Numbered from the stretch's first letter, positions 16,698 through 25,462 are shown. The stretch: DNA of 64,000 nucleotides from Asanoa ishikariensis (GCF_900107455.1 NZ_FNQB01000002.1:1116001-1180000), one strand, 5' to 3'. The notes: generated from the letters alone by a model not told the origin. Translations and numbers: made by a program.

Positions 16698-17393
16698 ATG
16701 TCCCGGCCTGTGATTGGCCTGACGACCTACGCCGAAGAGGCGAGGTTCGGGCTCAACGACACGTTCGCCGCCGTGCTGCCGCTGGCCTACGTCCAGGCGG
16801 TGCACAACAGCGGCGGGCGTGCGGTCCTCATCACTCCCGACGCGCCCGATGTCGACGCCCTCGACGGTCTCGACGGGATCGTGTTCACGGGAGGCTCCGA
16901 CGTCGACCCGGCCCTCTACGGCGAGCCGGCGCACCCGACCACCCAGGTCAAGCCCGAGCGGGACGCCGCCGAGCTGCTGTTGCTGCGCGCCGCGCTGGCG
17001 GCCGACCTGCCGACGCTGGCGATCTGTCGCGGCATGCAGCTCATGACCGTCGCCTACGGCGGCAAGCTGCACCAGCACCTGCCCGAGGTGCTCGGCCACG
17101 ACAACCACCGGCCGGTGTCCGGGCCCAAGTTCGGCTTCCACCGCGTCGATCTGGCGCCCGGGTCGCTGGCGCGCGGTCTGCTCGGCGAGTCGGTCGAGGT
17201 CAACTCGTTTCACCACCAGGGCGTGGCCGACCCGGGCAAGCTGACCGCGACCGGCTGGTGCCCCGAGGACAACCTGATCGAGGTCGTCGAGGACCCGGCG
17301 CTGCGGTTCGCCATCGGCGTCCAGTGGCATCCGGAGGACACCACGGACCACCGGCTCTTCGCGGCGCTGGTGGGCATGACTTCCAGCAGCTGA
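16698..17393 (+). CDS. Second class I amidotransferase, PuuD-like
   Basis: This 231-residue paralogue of the protein at 15809 has the same triad (AICRGMQLM; VQWHPED) and the same HQHLPEV and HHQGVADPG signatures, but is clearly diverged in between. It has its own leaderless-type promoter and is separated from the first copy by a hairpin, so the two could be expressed differently or act on different gamma-glutamyl compounds. There is no sign of decay. The region between the two genes (16564-16685) holds nothing else recognisable. Confidence 0.83.
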   Translation: MSRPVIGLTTYAEEARFGLNDTFAAVLPLAYVQAVHNSGGRAVLITPDAPDVDALDGLDGIVFTGGSDVDPALYGEPAHPTTQVKPERDAAELLLLRAALAADLPTLAICRGMQLMTVAYGGKLHQHLPEVLGHDNHRPVSGPKFGFHRVDLAPGSLARGLLGESVEVNSFHHQGVADPGKLTATGWCPEDNLIEVVEDPALRFAIGVQWHPEDTTDHRLFAALVGMTSSS

Positions 17394-17437
17394 AATCGGG
17401 TTCGAAGGCCGCGCGGGCCGGTGGCACCATCGAGGTC

Positions 17438-18034
17438 ATGAAACTGCACGAGAAGATCGACGGCCGCCTGCGGGAGTTCGTCGAGGCCCAGCACATGTTC
17501 TTCGTGGCGACCGCCCCGTCCGGTGACGAGGGCCACGTCAACCTGTCGCCGAAGGGCATGGCCGGCACGTTCGTGGTGCTCGGCGAGCATCGGGTGGCCT
17601 ACCTCGACTTCCACGGAAGCGGTGCGGAGACGCTCGCCCACCTGCGGCAGAACGGCCGCATCACGATCATGTTCTGCGCGTTCGAGGGTCCGCCCAACAT
17701 CGTGCGGCTGCACGGGCGGGGCACCCACACGCCGATCGGGAGCCCCGACCTCGACGCCCTGCTCGCGCTGTTCCCGACCGCGCCCGACCTGCACGGGCTG
17801 CGCGGGGTGATCACGGTCGAGGTGGACCGGGTCAGCGACTCGTGCGGCTACTCGGTGCCGCTCATGAGCTACGAGGGCGACCGCGACCTGCTGCTGCGCT
17901 GGGCGCAGCGGAAGGACGAGGCGGGGCTGGCGGACTACCGGCGCGTCAAGAACGCCACCAGCATCGACGGGCTGCCGGCCTTCGACGTCGACGCTCAGGA
18001 AGCCGAGACGCCGATCAAGGTGCCGATGCCGTAG
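17438..18034 (+). CDS. Pyridoxamine 5'-phosphate oxidase-fold protein
   Basis: The 198-residue protein begins with a split-barrel flavin-binding domain (FVEAQHMFFVATAP, HVNLSPKGMAGTFVVL, VAYLDFHGSGAETLAHL) typical of PPOX-class proteins that bind FMN or F420. Members reduce or oxidise small molecules; the substrate is unknown. ATG 17438 gives a family-typical start, although the ribosome binding site (CGAGGT) is unusually close. Its last 40 bp overlap the 3' end of the oppositely oriented VIT1-type gene. Confidence 0.8.
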   Translation: MKLHEKIDGRLREFVEAQHMFFVATAPSGDEGHVNLSPKGMAGTFVVLGEHRVAYLDFHGSGAETLAHLRQNGRITIMFCAFEGPPNIVRLHGRGTHTPIGSPDLDALLALFPTAPDLHGLRGVITVEVDRVSDSCGYSVPLMSYEGDRDLLLRWAQRKDEAGLADYRRVKNATSIDGLPAFDVDAQEAETPIKVPMP

Positions 18035-18708
18035 GTGGCCGCTGCGGCCAGGGCGCCGAGCACGAGCTGGCGTAGGCCGCCGCTCCACCAGGGGCGCTGG
18101 GTGAACCGTCCGACCAGCGCACCGGCCAGGAAGAGCCCGGCACCGCCGGCACCGAGCGCCGCCCAGAGGTTGGACAGGCCGAGCAGGTACGGCAGCAACG
18201 GGATGACCGCCCCGATCGAGAAGAACACGAACGAGAGCAGCGCCGCCGCCCACGGGCTCGGGTGGTCCTCGGCGTCGACGCCCATCTCCTCCTGTACGTG
18301 CACCCGCAGCGCCTCGCGGGGGTTGTCGCGCAGGGCGTGCGCCACCTGGGTGGCCAGCTCCCGGGGCAGCCCGCGGCGGACCCAGGCGTCGGCCAGCTCC
18401 TGGGCCTCCTGCTCGGGGTGCCGCTCCAGCTCCAGGCGCTCCTTGGCCACCTCGGCGCTGACCTGCTCGTTCTGGCTGCGCACGCTGGTGTATTCGCCCA
18501 GGCCCATCGAGATCGCCCCGGCGACCAGGCCCGCCACGCCGGTGAGCACCAGGGTGTGCGAGCTGACTCCGCCACCGCCGACGCCGGCGATCAGGGCGAT
18601 GTTGGTGACCAGGCCGTCCATCGCGCCGAACACGGCCGGGCGCAACCGGCCGCCGGAGACGTCGGCGTGGTGGTGCGGAGCGGGTAGCTCGGGGTCCAGC
18701 GCGGTCAC
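17995..18708 (-). CDS. VIT1/CCC1-family membrane transporter
   Basis: The 237-residue protein has the VIT1 signature: [19 protein letters not shown] in helix 1, [19 protein letters not shown] in helix 2, an acidic cytoplasmic helix rich in Glu (residues about 80-140), and three C-terminal helices. Eukaryotic VIT1/CCC1 move iron or manganese; bacterial homologues probably export Fe2+ or Mn2+. The Glu-rich hydrophilic segment corresponds to the VIT1 metal-binding domain. GTG 18708 overlaps the map stop codon (GTGA), implying coupled translation. That links metal export with a metal-dependent aminopeptidase. It overlaps the PPOX gene tail to tail. Confidence 0.85.
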   Translation of the reverse strand: MTALDPELPAPHHHADVSGGRLRPAVFGAMDGLVTNIALIAGVGGGGVSSHTLVLTGVAGLVAGAISMGLGEYTSVRSQNEQVSAEVAKERLELERHPEQEAQELADAWVRRGLPRELATQVAHALRDNPREALRVHVQEEMGVDAEDHPSPWAAALLSFVFFSIGAVIPLLPYLLGLSNLWAALGAGGAGLFLAGALVGRFTQRPWWSGGLRQLVLGALAAAATYGIGTLIGVSAS

Positions 18709-19562
18709 GGAAGGGTCAGGATCTCGTGACCGTCGTCGGTCACCACGATCGTGTGCTCGAACTGGGCGGTCCACTTGCGGTCCTTCGTCACGACGGTCCA
18801 GCCGTCGCTCCACATGTCGTACTCGTACGTGCCCAATGTGATCATCGGTTCGATCGTGAACGTCATGCCCGGCTCCATCACGTCGGTCGGCCGGGGGCTG
18901 TCGTAGTGCGGCACGTAGAGACCGCTGTGGAACGCCTCGCCGATGCCGTGCCCGGTGAAGTCGCGAACGACGCCGTAGCCGAACCGCTTCGCGTAGGACT
19001 CGATGACCCGGCCGATCACGTTGATCTGCCGGCCCGGCGCGACCGCCTTGATCCCGCGCATCATCGCCTCGTGGGTGCGCTCGACCAGCAGCCGGTTTTC
19101 CTCTGCCACGTCACCGACCAGGAAGGTGGCGTCGGTGTCGCCGTGCACGCCGCCGATGAACGCCGTGACGTCGACGTTGATGATGTCGCCGTCCTCCAGG
19201 ACGGTGGTGTCCGGGATGCCGTGGCAGATGACCTCGTTGAGGCTGGTGCAGCAGGACTTCGGGAAGCCCTTGTAGCCCAGCGTCGAGGGGTAGGCGCCGT
19301 GGTCGACCAGGAACTCGTGCACCACCTTGTCGATCTCGTCCGTGGTCACCCCCGGCTTGCAGTGCTCACCGGCGAGCTGGGTGGCCTGCGCGGCCAGCCG
19401 AGAGGCGACCCGCATCTTCTCGATCGTCTCCGGCGTCTGCACGTTGGAGCCACGCCAGGGGGTGGGCGCCTTCTTCCCGACGTATTCCGGACGGGGGATC
19501 GAAGGCGGCACCTGGCGCCACGGCGAGATCTTGCCGGGGGTCAGGGGAGCACGGTCGGACAT
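18705..19562 (-). CDS. map: Type I methionine aminopeptidase
   Basis: The 285-residue enzyme removes the initiator Met from nascent proteins. The metal ligands are visible in [19 protein letters not shown] (two Asp), [11 protein letters not shown] (His), IEPMI (Glu) and AQFEHTIVV (Glu). The N-terminal 40-residue extension with [15 protein letters not shown] matches the actinobacterial MapB (MetAP1c) subtype, whose extension is thought to bind the ribosome. A TAGTGT box 7 nt before the ATG suggests a leaderless transcript. It leads a two-gene operon with the VIT1-type transporter. Confidence 0.95.
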   Translation of the reverse strand: MSDRAPLTPGKISPWRQVPPSIPRPEYVGKKAPTPWRGSNVQTPETIEKMRVASRLAAQATQLAGEHCKPGVTTDEIDKVVHEFLVDHGAYPSTLGYKGFPKSCCTSLNEVICHGIPDTTVLEDGDIINVDVTAFIGGVHGDTDATFLVGDVAEENRLLVERTHEAMMRGIKAVAPGRQINVIGRVIESYAKRFGYGVVRDFTGHGIGEAFHSGLYVPHYDSPRPTDVMEPGMTFTIEPMITLGTYEYDMWSDGWTVVTKDRKWTAQFEHTIVVTDDGHEILTLP

Positions 19563-19575
19563 GCTTCACACACTA
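19563..19575 (-). promoter_or_regulatory. Leaderless-type promoter of map
   Basis: Read on the minus strand, TAGTGT (19575 to 19570) precedes the map ATG (19562) by 7 nt, with no ribosome binding site between. Confidence 0.45.
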
Positions 19576-19628
19576 GCGACGCCGAGGGGTTGCTTGCCGG
19601 GGCCAGAGGGGTGTGCCAAGGTTGTGCC

Positions 19629-19934
19629 GTGGATCAAGAGGAGACGGTCTTCTCCGCCACCAGCGAGGGTGACGCCGACCACCGCCGTGTGGTCGTGACC
19701 GGCGAGGTCGACATGGCCACCGCGGACCAGATGTTCCAGGCCGCGACCCGAGAGTCGGCCGAGCACGTCACCCTGGATCTGCGTGCCGTGACGTTCTTCG
19801 ACTCAGCGGCCATCCAGGCCCTCGTGCGCCTCACCGACCGCATCCCCCACCTGAGCGTGATCCCGTCGCGCCGAGTGAGGCGAGTGCTGGATATCGCGGG
19901 GCTGGGCGATCAAGCCTGGCTGTCCGCCGAATAG
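19629..19934 (+). CDS. STAS-domain anti-sigma factor antagonist
   Basis: This 101-residue protein is a single STAS domain. The motif VTFFDSAAIQALVRL contains the serine that partner anti-sigma kinases phosphorylate. Such proteins release a stress or sporulation sigma factor by binding its anti-sigma partner, none of which is encoded nearby, so it is an orphan. GTG 19629 gives the usual short N-terminus; the same frame is open far upstream antisense to map, but that part has no features of a gene. It is convergent with the next gene, 8 bp apart. Confidence 0.8.
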   Translation: MDQEETVFSATSEGDADHRRVVVTGEVDMATADQMFQAATRESAEHVTLDLRAVTFFDSAAIQALVRLTDRIPHLSVIPSRRVRRVLDIAGLGDQAWLSAE

Positions 19935-19942
19935 CACGAAGA

Positions 19943-20668
19943 TCAACGGTCGAAGAGATCGCTGACCGTGCCGTCCACCGGGCGGCCGCGGTCGGCCAGG
20001 TCCTTGGCCTGGTCACGCAGGATGATCCCCAGTTCGGACAGGTCGGCCGAGGCCACGCCGGTGCGGCGGACCGCGTCCGCGCCGTTGCGGAAGTACGTGC
20101 GGGTCAGCAGGCCGGTGACCGTCGCGGCCGCTAGGCGGGCCTCGGCCAGCATGAGCAGGGCCGTGTCGGTCTCGTACCAGGCCGCGAGGCGGGTGGCTCG
20201 GGCGTGTGCGCTGGCGCCGCGGCACCAGGCCTCGCGGGCCAGTGCGGTGAACTCGGCGGTGCGGGCCTCGGCCAACCGGCCAAGGTGGACGTCGCGGAGT
20301 CGCTCCAGCCACGCGTCGGGGTCGTGGATCGGTTTCGTGGTGACGTACCGGTCGGCGGCCAGCGGCCAGGACGTGGTCAGGGTGCGGGCGTGCCGCAGGT
20401 ATTCCTCGGCGCCGACGACGCCGAGGTCGACCAGGACACCGTCGACCCTTCGGGTGACGGGCCGCGGTCCGGCGCCCTGCCGGTAGGTGACCACGACCAG
20501 GTCGACGTCGCTGGTGTCGGTGTCGTCGCCGTGCGCGAGTGAGCCGTGCACGCCGATCGCGAGAATGTCGGCCGGATGGCGCCGGCGGGCCGCGTCGGCG
20601 ACGAGCTCGGCCACCACCCAGCGGGGGTTCGCGAGGTACGGGTTCGGCTCATCGGGCACGGGCGCCAT
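19943..20668 (-). CDS. Nucleotidyltransferase-domain protein (ANT-like)
   Basis: The 241-residue protein has the nucleotidyltransferase core GSLAHGDDTDTSDVDLVVV, with the Gly-Ser and Asp-x-Asp residues that bind metal and nucleotide. The remaining 170 residues form a helical domain like that of aminoglycoside adenylyltransferases and MNT/KNTase proteins. It may nucleotidylate a small molecule or protein; no partner HEPN gene is adjacent. I would not call it a resistance gene on this evidence. Confidence 0.75.
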   Translation of the reverse strand: MAPVPDEPNPYLANPRWVVAELVADAARRRHPADILAIGVHGSLAHGDDTDTSDVDLVVVTYRQGAGPRPVTRRVDGVLVDLGVVGAEEYLRHARTLTTSWPLAADRYVTTKPIHDPDAWLERLRDVHLGRLAEARTAEFTALAREAWCRGASAHARATRLAAWYETDTALLMLAEARLAAATVTGLLTRTYFRNGADAVRRTGVASADLSELGIILRDQAKDLADRGRPVDGTVSDLFDR

Positions 20669-20788
20669 TGTGTCGCCTCAGGTGGGGCCGATCCAATGGA
20701 TGACCGTCATGCCGCCAATCGTGGGCGCGCTCCCGGCGGGACGCTCGTACCTGTCGATTCGATGGCACGATGCCGGGACACCGCCCCG

Positions 20789-21259
20789 TCAGACGGGGTC
20801 CAACCGGAAGATGTGCATCCGCCGCTCCGGCGCCCGGGTCTGGTAGGTCACGTAGCCCGGCCAGGCCGCGACCAGCAGCCCCCACGCCCGCTCACGCTCC
20901 TCGCCGTCCAGGAGTCGGGCCTTCACCGGCACCGCCGCGCCGCCCATGGTCAGCGTCGCGGCAGGGTCGGTGAGCAGGTTGAGCGCCCAGGCCGGCTGCT
21001 CAGGACGGCCCCAGTTGGAGCCGATCACGATGAAGCCGTCGCCGTCGGGCAGGCAGAGCAGCGGGTTGTCGCGCGGCGCCCCGGTGCGCCGGCCCCGAGT
21101 GGTCAGCAGCGCCGACGGGATCAGGCCGAGGGCCACCACGCGACCGCGGGTGAGCCGGCTGACGATCCGGTCCAGCGGCACGAGCAACGGACCCACCCGG
21201 TAGAGAAAGCGGGTGGGTCCGAGGCGCCGGGCCGTCGCCCGAAAGAGTGACATCGACAC
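20789..21259 (-). CDS. Deazaflavin (F420)-dependent nitroreductase-family protein
   Basis: The 156-residue protein belongs to the Ddn/DUF385 split-barrel family: LLTTRGRRTGAPRDNPLLCLPDGDGFIVIGSNWG and WALNLLTDPAATLTMGG are signature regions that bind coenzyme F420. Such enzymes reduce quinones or nitro compounds using F420H2, a cofactor common in actinobacteria. The first codon used here is GTG; an ATG two codons later (21253) is equally possible, as no clear ribosome binding site is seen. The 120 bp upstream of its stop hold nothing recognisable. Confidence 0.82.
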   Translation of the reverse strand: MSMSLFRATARRLGPTRFLYRVGPLLVPLDRIVSRLTRGRVVALGLIPSALLTTRGRRTGAPRDNPLLCLPDGDGFIVIGSNWGRPEQPAWALNLLTDPAATLTMGGAAVPVKARLLDGEERERAWGLLVAAWPGYVTYQTRAPERRMHIFRLDPV

Positions 21260-21325
21260 ATTCTGCGGGTACGGGCGCCCGGAGGGGAGGGGCGCCCGTC
21301 GATCACTCGGCCGGGCGCCCGTCGA

Positions 21326-24043
21326 TCAGTCGGCCCGGCGCTCGATCGGCAGTCGGGCCCGGGTGACCAGGCCGGTGCCGAGCATCGCGATCACCGGGAT
21401 CGACACCAGCAGCAGCAGGACGACGCCGGGCACCGCGAACGGGTACGGGATCTCCTGTGGCCAGTGGTCGGTGAACCCCCGGTTGTACGAGGCCAGGATC
21501 GCCCAGCCGGTGCCGAGCCCGGCCACCGTGCCGAGCAGTGAGCCGAGCCCCGCGATCACGCCGGCCTGGCTGAGCGTGAGCACCCGCCGCATGCTCGGCG
21601 CCGCCCCGATCGCGGCCAGCGTCGACAGGTCCGCCCGACCGTCGGCCGCGGCGAGCCCCGTCGCCACGAAGGTGGCGCCGAGCGCCACGATGATCGCGGC
21701 GGCCGCGAGTACCAGCGCTACGAGCGGCACCCCGGTCGGCGCGCCCAGCTCGATCGACGCGTAGCCCCGGCCGGGCAGCTCGGCGACCGCGGCCGCCAAC
21801 CGGTCCTGGGCGGCCTGGTCGGGCACCTTCGCGGTGGAGACCACGAACCCTTCGGGCACGGTGCTCAGTCCGAGCGCCGCGACCGCGGCGGGCGACACGT
21901 AGATGCGCTGCGTCATGCCGATCGCCGGCGGGCCCTGGGAGGCCTCGACGCCCGTGCGCAGTGCGTAGCCCGCGACGGTGGCCGTCCGGAGCACCTTCTC
22001 GATGCCGTCGCCGGAGCCGTCGTCGCCGCGTACCTCCAGGGTGAGCTTGCCGTCGGTGAGCAGGTTCGGATCGCTGACCACGGCACCGCCGGCGGCGAGC
22101 ACGGTGGCCGCCCCCCGGAGGTCCTCCTGCGATGGTGCCGACAGCGCCGCCATGTTGGCACCGGACCCGACCACCGTGTTGAACGACGAGATGCCGATCT
22201 GGTAGGCGGCCGTCTTGCAGCGCGGGTCGGCCAACGCCTGCTTCTGCTGCTCCGCGGGGAGCTCGCCGGCGTTGCGGTCGAACGGGCAGGCCAGCGCGGC
22301 GGGCATCTTGGCCGACACGTAGCACCACTGGCTCTCGCCGGTGCCGTCCTTCGGGCAGGAGATCCCGTCGACCTGCTGCACACCGGTGACCGCGAGGCTC
22401 GGTGCCGCTGCGGCCGCGACCCGTTCCGGTGTCGGCACGCCCTTGTCGGCGTTGGCGAGCTGGATGGCGGCGTAGCCGAGCGGCAACCCGGTCCGGTACT
22501 GGTCGACCTGGCGGTCGGTGTCACTGGCCAGGAACGTGCCGAGCGCGACGCAGCTCGCCACCGCGGCCATCACCGCGGAGATCGCCGGAGCGGCGGCCGC
22601 GCGGTTCCGGGCGGTGTCCCGCAGCGCGATCCGCGGCCCGAGCGGCAGGGACCGGCCGAGCGACGCGATCACACCGACCAGCGCCGGGGTGATCAGCACC
22701 AGGCCGAGCTCGGCCAGCACGAGGCCGCCGAGGATGCCGACGGCCCGCGAGGTCAGCGCGCCGGCGACGGCCACGAGGCCACCGAACACGACGAGCAGGA
22801 CACCGAGCACCACCCAGCGGCGCCGGGAGCGCAGCGCGCCACGCCGGCCGGTCAGGGCCGCGACCACGTCCTGCCGGGCAGCGGACACGGCCGGGACCAG
22901 CGCGGCCAGGACTCCGGTGACCAGCGCGAGGGCCGCCACCAGGGCGAGCGCGACCGGGAAGAACCGGTAGCCGCCGGCCCGTTCGCCGGCCACGTAAACC
23001 TCGACGAGCGGCCGGGCGATCACCGCACCGATGGCACCGAGGGCGATGCCGAACACCGCGCCCGCGAGACCGAGCACGATGCCGTCGGCGAGCACGATCC
23101 GGCGCAGGTGAGCCGGGGTGCCGCCGTTGGCCGAGACGAGCGCCAACTCGCGGCGGCGCCGCCGGGCGCCGATCGCGAAGGCCGGGCCGGCCAGCAGCAC
23201 CACCTCGAAGAGGCCGAGGCCACCGATCACGGCGGCGATCTGCAGCCCGTCCGTGTGGCCGCCGCCGTTTTCAGGCAGTACGCCCTCCGGGTTGGCCGGC
23301 GGGTCGAGGTTGACCGACCGCGACGCGACCGCGATGCCCTGTGCGTTGAGCTGCCGCACGTCGGACCACAACACGGGACCGGGCGTGTCGACCAGCCAAC
23401 CGCCGACCTGGGTGAGGTCCGGCGGGGTGACCATCAGCTCGCCCAGGTTGCTGGGCGACTCGACCACGCCGACGACCGAGTACGTCTTGGTGCGGGCGGC
23501 GTCCTGCACTGTGCCACCCACGTGCGCACCCATCCGGTCCATCGCCTTGCGGCTCAACGCCACCTCGTTGCCGGCCTTCGGCGCCCTGCCGTCAAGGACG
23601 GTGACGATGCCCTTGGCCAGCGGGCTGGCGGCGTCGATGCCGACCACCTCGACGCTGCCGATGCCCGCGGCGGTGCGCATATCCACCCAGGCGCCGCTCA
23701 TCGGGATGACGGTGCTGCCGGCCGGAAGCTGGGCGAGCACGTCGCGCTCGGTGGGCTGGAACGGCTTACCCGGCCCCGCCTGCTCCTGCTCGTTGGTCCA
23801 GCTGTCGCCCGAGAGGTTCTGCTTGACCGGCGTCTGGTCGTACCACTGGAGCTTCGCGTCGGCCGCGCCGATCTGCCGGTCGATCTTCTCGGACGGGCGC
23901 AGGTCGAACATGTCGTAGGTGACCGCCGCGAACGCCAGGCCGAGCACCGGAAGGCTGATCAGGACGAGCACCATCGCGGTGCGGCCCTTGGCCCGCCGAG
24001 CCTCACGCACCGCGATCCGCAGCGACGTACGCCAAACGCTCAT
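21326..24043 (-). CDS. FtsX-type ABC transporter permease
   Basis: The 905-residue protein has one N-terminal span, a large extracellular MacB-PCD-like domain (residues 50-250), an FtsX core of three helices (about 265-400), further helices, a second extracellular domain with four cysteines (SCPKDGTGESQWCY, ACPF, RCKTA) that may form disulfides, and a second FtsX core at the C-terminus. This duplicated layout is typical of actinobacterial MacB/LolE-like exporters acting with a LolD-type ATPase. ATG 24043 has GGGAGG 7 nt upstream. It is the last gene of the PadR-ATPase-permease operon. Lipid, peptide or antibiotic export are possible roles. Confidence 0.85.
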   Translation of the reverse strand: MSVWRTSLRIAVREARRAKGRTAMVLVLISLPVLGLAFAAVTYDMFDLRPSEKIDRQIGAADAKLQWYDQTPVKQNLSGDSWTNEQEQAGPGKPFQPTERDVLAQLPAGSTVIPMSGAWVDMRTAAGIGSVEVVGIDAASPLAKGIVTVLDGRAPKAGNEVALSRKAMDRMGAHVGGTVQDAARTKTYSVVGVVESPSNLGELMVTPPDLTQVGGWLVDTPGPVLWSDVRQLNAQGIAVASRSVNLDPPANPEGVLPENGGGHTDGLQIAAVIGGLGLFEVVLLAGPAFAIGARRRRRELALVSANGGTPAHLRRIVLADGIVLGLAGAVFGIALGAIGAVIARPLVEVYVAGERAGGYRFFPVALALVAALALVTGVLAALVPAVSAARQDVVAALTGRRGALRSRRRWVVLGVLLVVFGGLVAVAGALTSRAVGILGGLVLAELGLVLITPALVGVIASLGRSLPLGPRIALRDTARNRAAAAPAISAVMAAVASCVALGTFLASDTDRQVDQYRTGLPLGYAAIQLANADKGVPTPERVAAAAAPSLAVTGVQQVDGISCPKDGTGESQWCYVSAKMPAALACPFDRNAGELPAEQQKQALADPRCKTAAYQIGISSFNTVVGSGANMAALSAPSQEDLRGAATVLAAGGAVVSDPNLLTDGKLTLEVRGDDGSGDGIEKVLRTATVAGYALRTGVEASQGPPAIGMTQRIYVSPAAVAALGLSTVPEGFVVSTAKVPDQAAQDRLAAAVAELPGRGYASIELGAPTGVPLVALVLAAAAIIVALGATFVATGLAAADGRADLSTLAAIGAAPSMRRVLTLSQAGVIAGLGSLLGTVAGLGTGWAILASYNRGFTDHWPQEIPYPFAVPGVVLLLLVSIPVIAMLGTGLVTRARLPIERRAD

Positions 24044-24113
24044 GCCGCCGCCTCCCTTCGGTCGGCGGAGCAAGAGCTCGGACGGCTGAGTTGACTGCGC
24101 TCGCTTCGCTCGC

Positions 24114-24827
24114 TCATGCCTTGGCCTCGAGGAGCTGCTCCGGCTCGCCGACCGGGCTGGTGGTGTCGACCACGACGCCGTCGCGCAGGAAGACCACGCG
24201 GTCGGCCCAGGCGGCGTGGCGGGCCTCGTGGGTGACCAGGACGCCGGCCGAGCCCGCGTCGACCCGGTTGCGCAGCAGCCGCAGCACGGCCTCGCCGGTC
24301 GTCGAGTCGAGCGCCCCGGTCGGTTCGTCGGCGAGCACCAGCCGTCGTTCGCCGACCAGCGCCCGCGCGATCGCGACCCGCTGCTGCTGCCCGCCGGACA
24401 TCTCGTCGGGGAAGCGCCGGGCCAGGTCGGCCAGGCCGACCTCCTCCAGCGCGGCTTCGGCCAGCTTGCGGGCCTTGCGTACGGCCATGCCGTCGAGCTC
24501 CAACGGCAGCGCCGCGTTCTCGACCGCGGTCAGGCTGGCCAGCAGGTTGAGGTCCTGGAAGACGTAGCCGACGTGCCGGCGGCGCATCCGGGCGAGCTGC
24601 TTGCGGTTGAGGTCGCCGAGCACCTCGCCCTCGACCAGCACCGCGCCCTGGCTGGGCGAGTCGAGCCCGCCGGCCAGGTTGAGCAGGGTCGACTTGCCGG
24701 AGCCGGACGGGCCCATGACGGCCACGAGCTCGCCGGGAGCCACGCCGATGTCGACGCCGCGCAGGGCGTGTACGGCGGTCTCTCCGGTGCCGTGGGTGCG
24801 GTGCACACCGCGCAGTTCGAGGATCAC
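24114..24827 (-). CDS. LolD/MacB-type ABC transporter ATPase
   Basis: The 237-residue ATPase has Walker A GPSGSGKST, Q-loop YVFQDLNLL, signature MSGGQQQR and Walker B LVLADEPTGALDS, the combination typical of ATPases that serve FtsX-like permeases. It energises the permease downstream (70 bp gap). The GTG start overlaps the PadR stop codon (GTGA), so both are translated from one mRNA and a PadR regulator controls the exporter. Confidence 0.93.
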   Translation of the reverse strand: MILELRGVHRTHGTGETAVHALRGVDIGVAPGELVAVMGPSGSGKSTLLNLAGGLDSPSQGAVLVEGEVLGDLNRKQLARMRRRHVGYVFQDLNLLASLTAVENAALPLELDGMAVRKARKLAEAALEEVGLADLARRFPDEMSGGQQQRVAIARALVGERRLVLADEPTGALDSTTGEAVLRLLRNRVDAGSAGVLVTHEARHAAWADRVVFLRDGVVVDTTSPVGEPEQLLEAKA

Positions 24828-25408
24828 CGGTTGGCCTCCGTCCGGTCGTCGGTGTCGGCGCCTTCCGGCGCGGGGGTGGGAGTGAGCGCGGAGGGCTGGT
24901 GGCGGAGCAGGCTGGCCTCGCAGTGGTCGAGCCAGCGCACCTCGGCCTCCGCCTGGAAGACCATCGCGTCGAGGATCAGCCGCCAGGACAGGTCGCTGGG
25001 TTTATCGGACCTGTTCTTGAGGCGGGTCAGTTCCTGGAGGGTCTGGATGGTCGACGTGCGCTGGGTCTGCACCACCGCGCGCACGTCGACGCCCGGCGTG
25101 GTCAGCGCGAGGGCCAGCTTGATCGCGAGCTCGTCGCGGGGCCGGTCCGTGCGGCTGATCGGGGTGACGAACCAGACCGTGATCTCGGCCCGGCCGAGGT
25201 CGGTGAGCTGGTACGGCCGCTGGCCCCCGTCGTTCTCGGGCAGCGGTCGCACCAGGCCGTCGCGCTCCAGGCGGGACAGGGTCGTGTAGACCTGCCCGAT
25301 GTTGAGCGGCCAGGTGGCGCCGGTCGACTCCTCGAAGGCGGCCCGCAATTGATAGCCGTACATGGGGCCACGCTCGAGCAGCGCGAGGAGCCCGTGTCTG
25401 ATGGACAT
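24824..25408 (-). CDS. PadR-family transcriptional regulator
   Basis: The 194-residue protein has the PadR winged helix (GLLALLERGPMYGYQLRAAF, GQVYTTLSRLERDGLV, PYQLTDLGRAEI) followed by the helical dimerisation domain. PadR repressors often control adjacent multidrug or lipid ABC exporters in response to the exported compound. Its own promoter region carries a palindrome and a direct repeat (25416-25436) right before the ATG, so it probably autoregulates. No ribosome binding site is seen, which suggests a leaderless mRNA. Confidence 0.9.
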   Translation of the reverse strand: MSIRHGLLALLERGPMYGYQLRAAFEESTGATWPLNIGQVYTTLSRLERDGLVRPLPENDGGQRPYQLTDLGRAEITVWFVTPISRTDRPRDELAIKLALALTTPGVDVRAVVQTQRTSTIQTLQELTRLKNRSDKPSDLSWRLILDAMVFQAEAEVRWLDHCEASLLRHQPSALTPTPAPEGADTDDRTEANR

Positions 25409-25415
25409 GGCTACT

Positions 25416-25436
25416 GAGTATGCATACGGAGTATGC
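25416..25436. promoter_or_regulatory. Probable PadR operator
   Basis: The 10-bp palindrome GTATGCATAC (25418-25427) is embedded in two direct copies of GAGTATGC (25416-25423 and 25429-25436), 13 bp apart. It is 8 bp from the PadR start codon, so occupancy would block transcription of the whole exporter operon. Confidence 0.5.
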
Positions 25437-25462
25437 GGCTGGCAAATCGCCCCAAGATCGGG

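Noticed and set aside
18726-19628. Long N-terminal extension of the STAS gene
   Set aside because: It is antisense to map with no domain; GTG 19629 gives the canonical single-domain STAS protein.
19943-20668. MNT-HEPN toxin-antitoxin pair
   Set aside because: No HEPN gene is adjacent and the protein is larger than MNT antitoxins.
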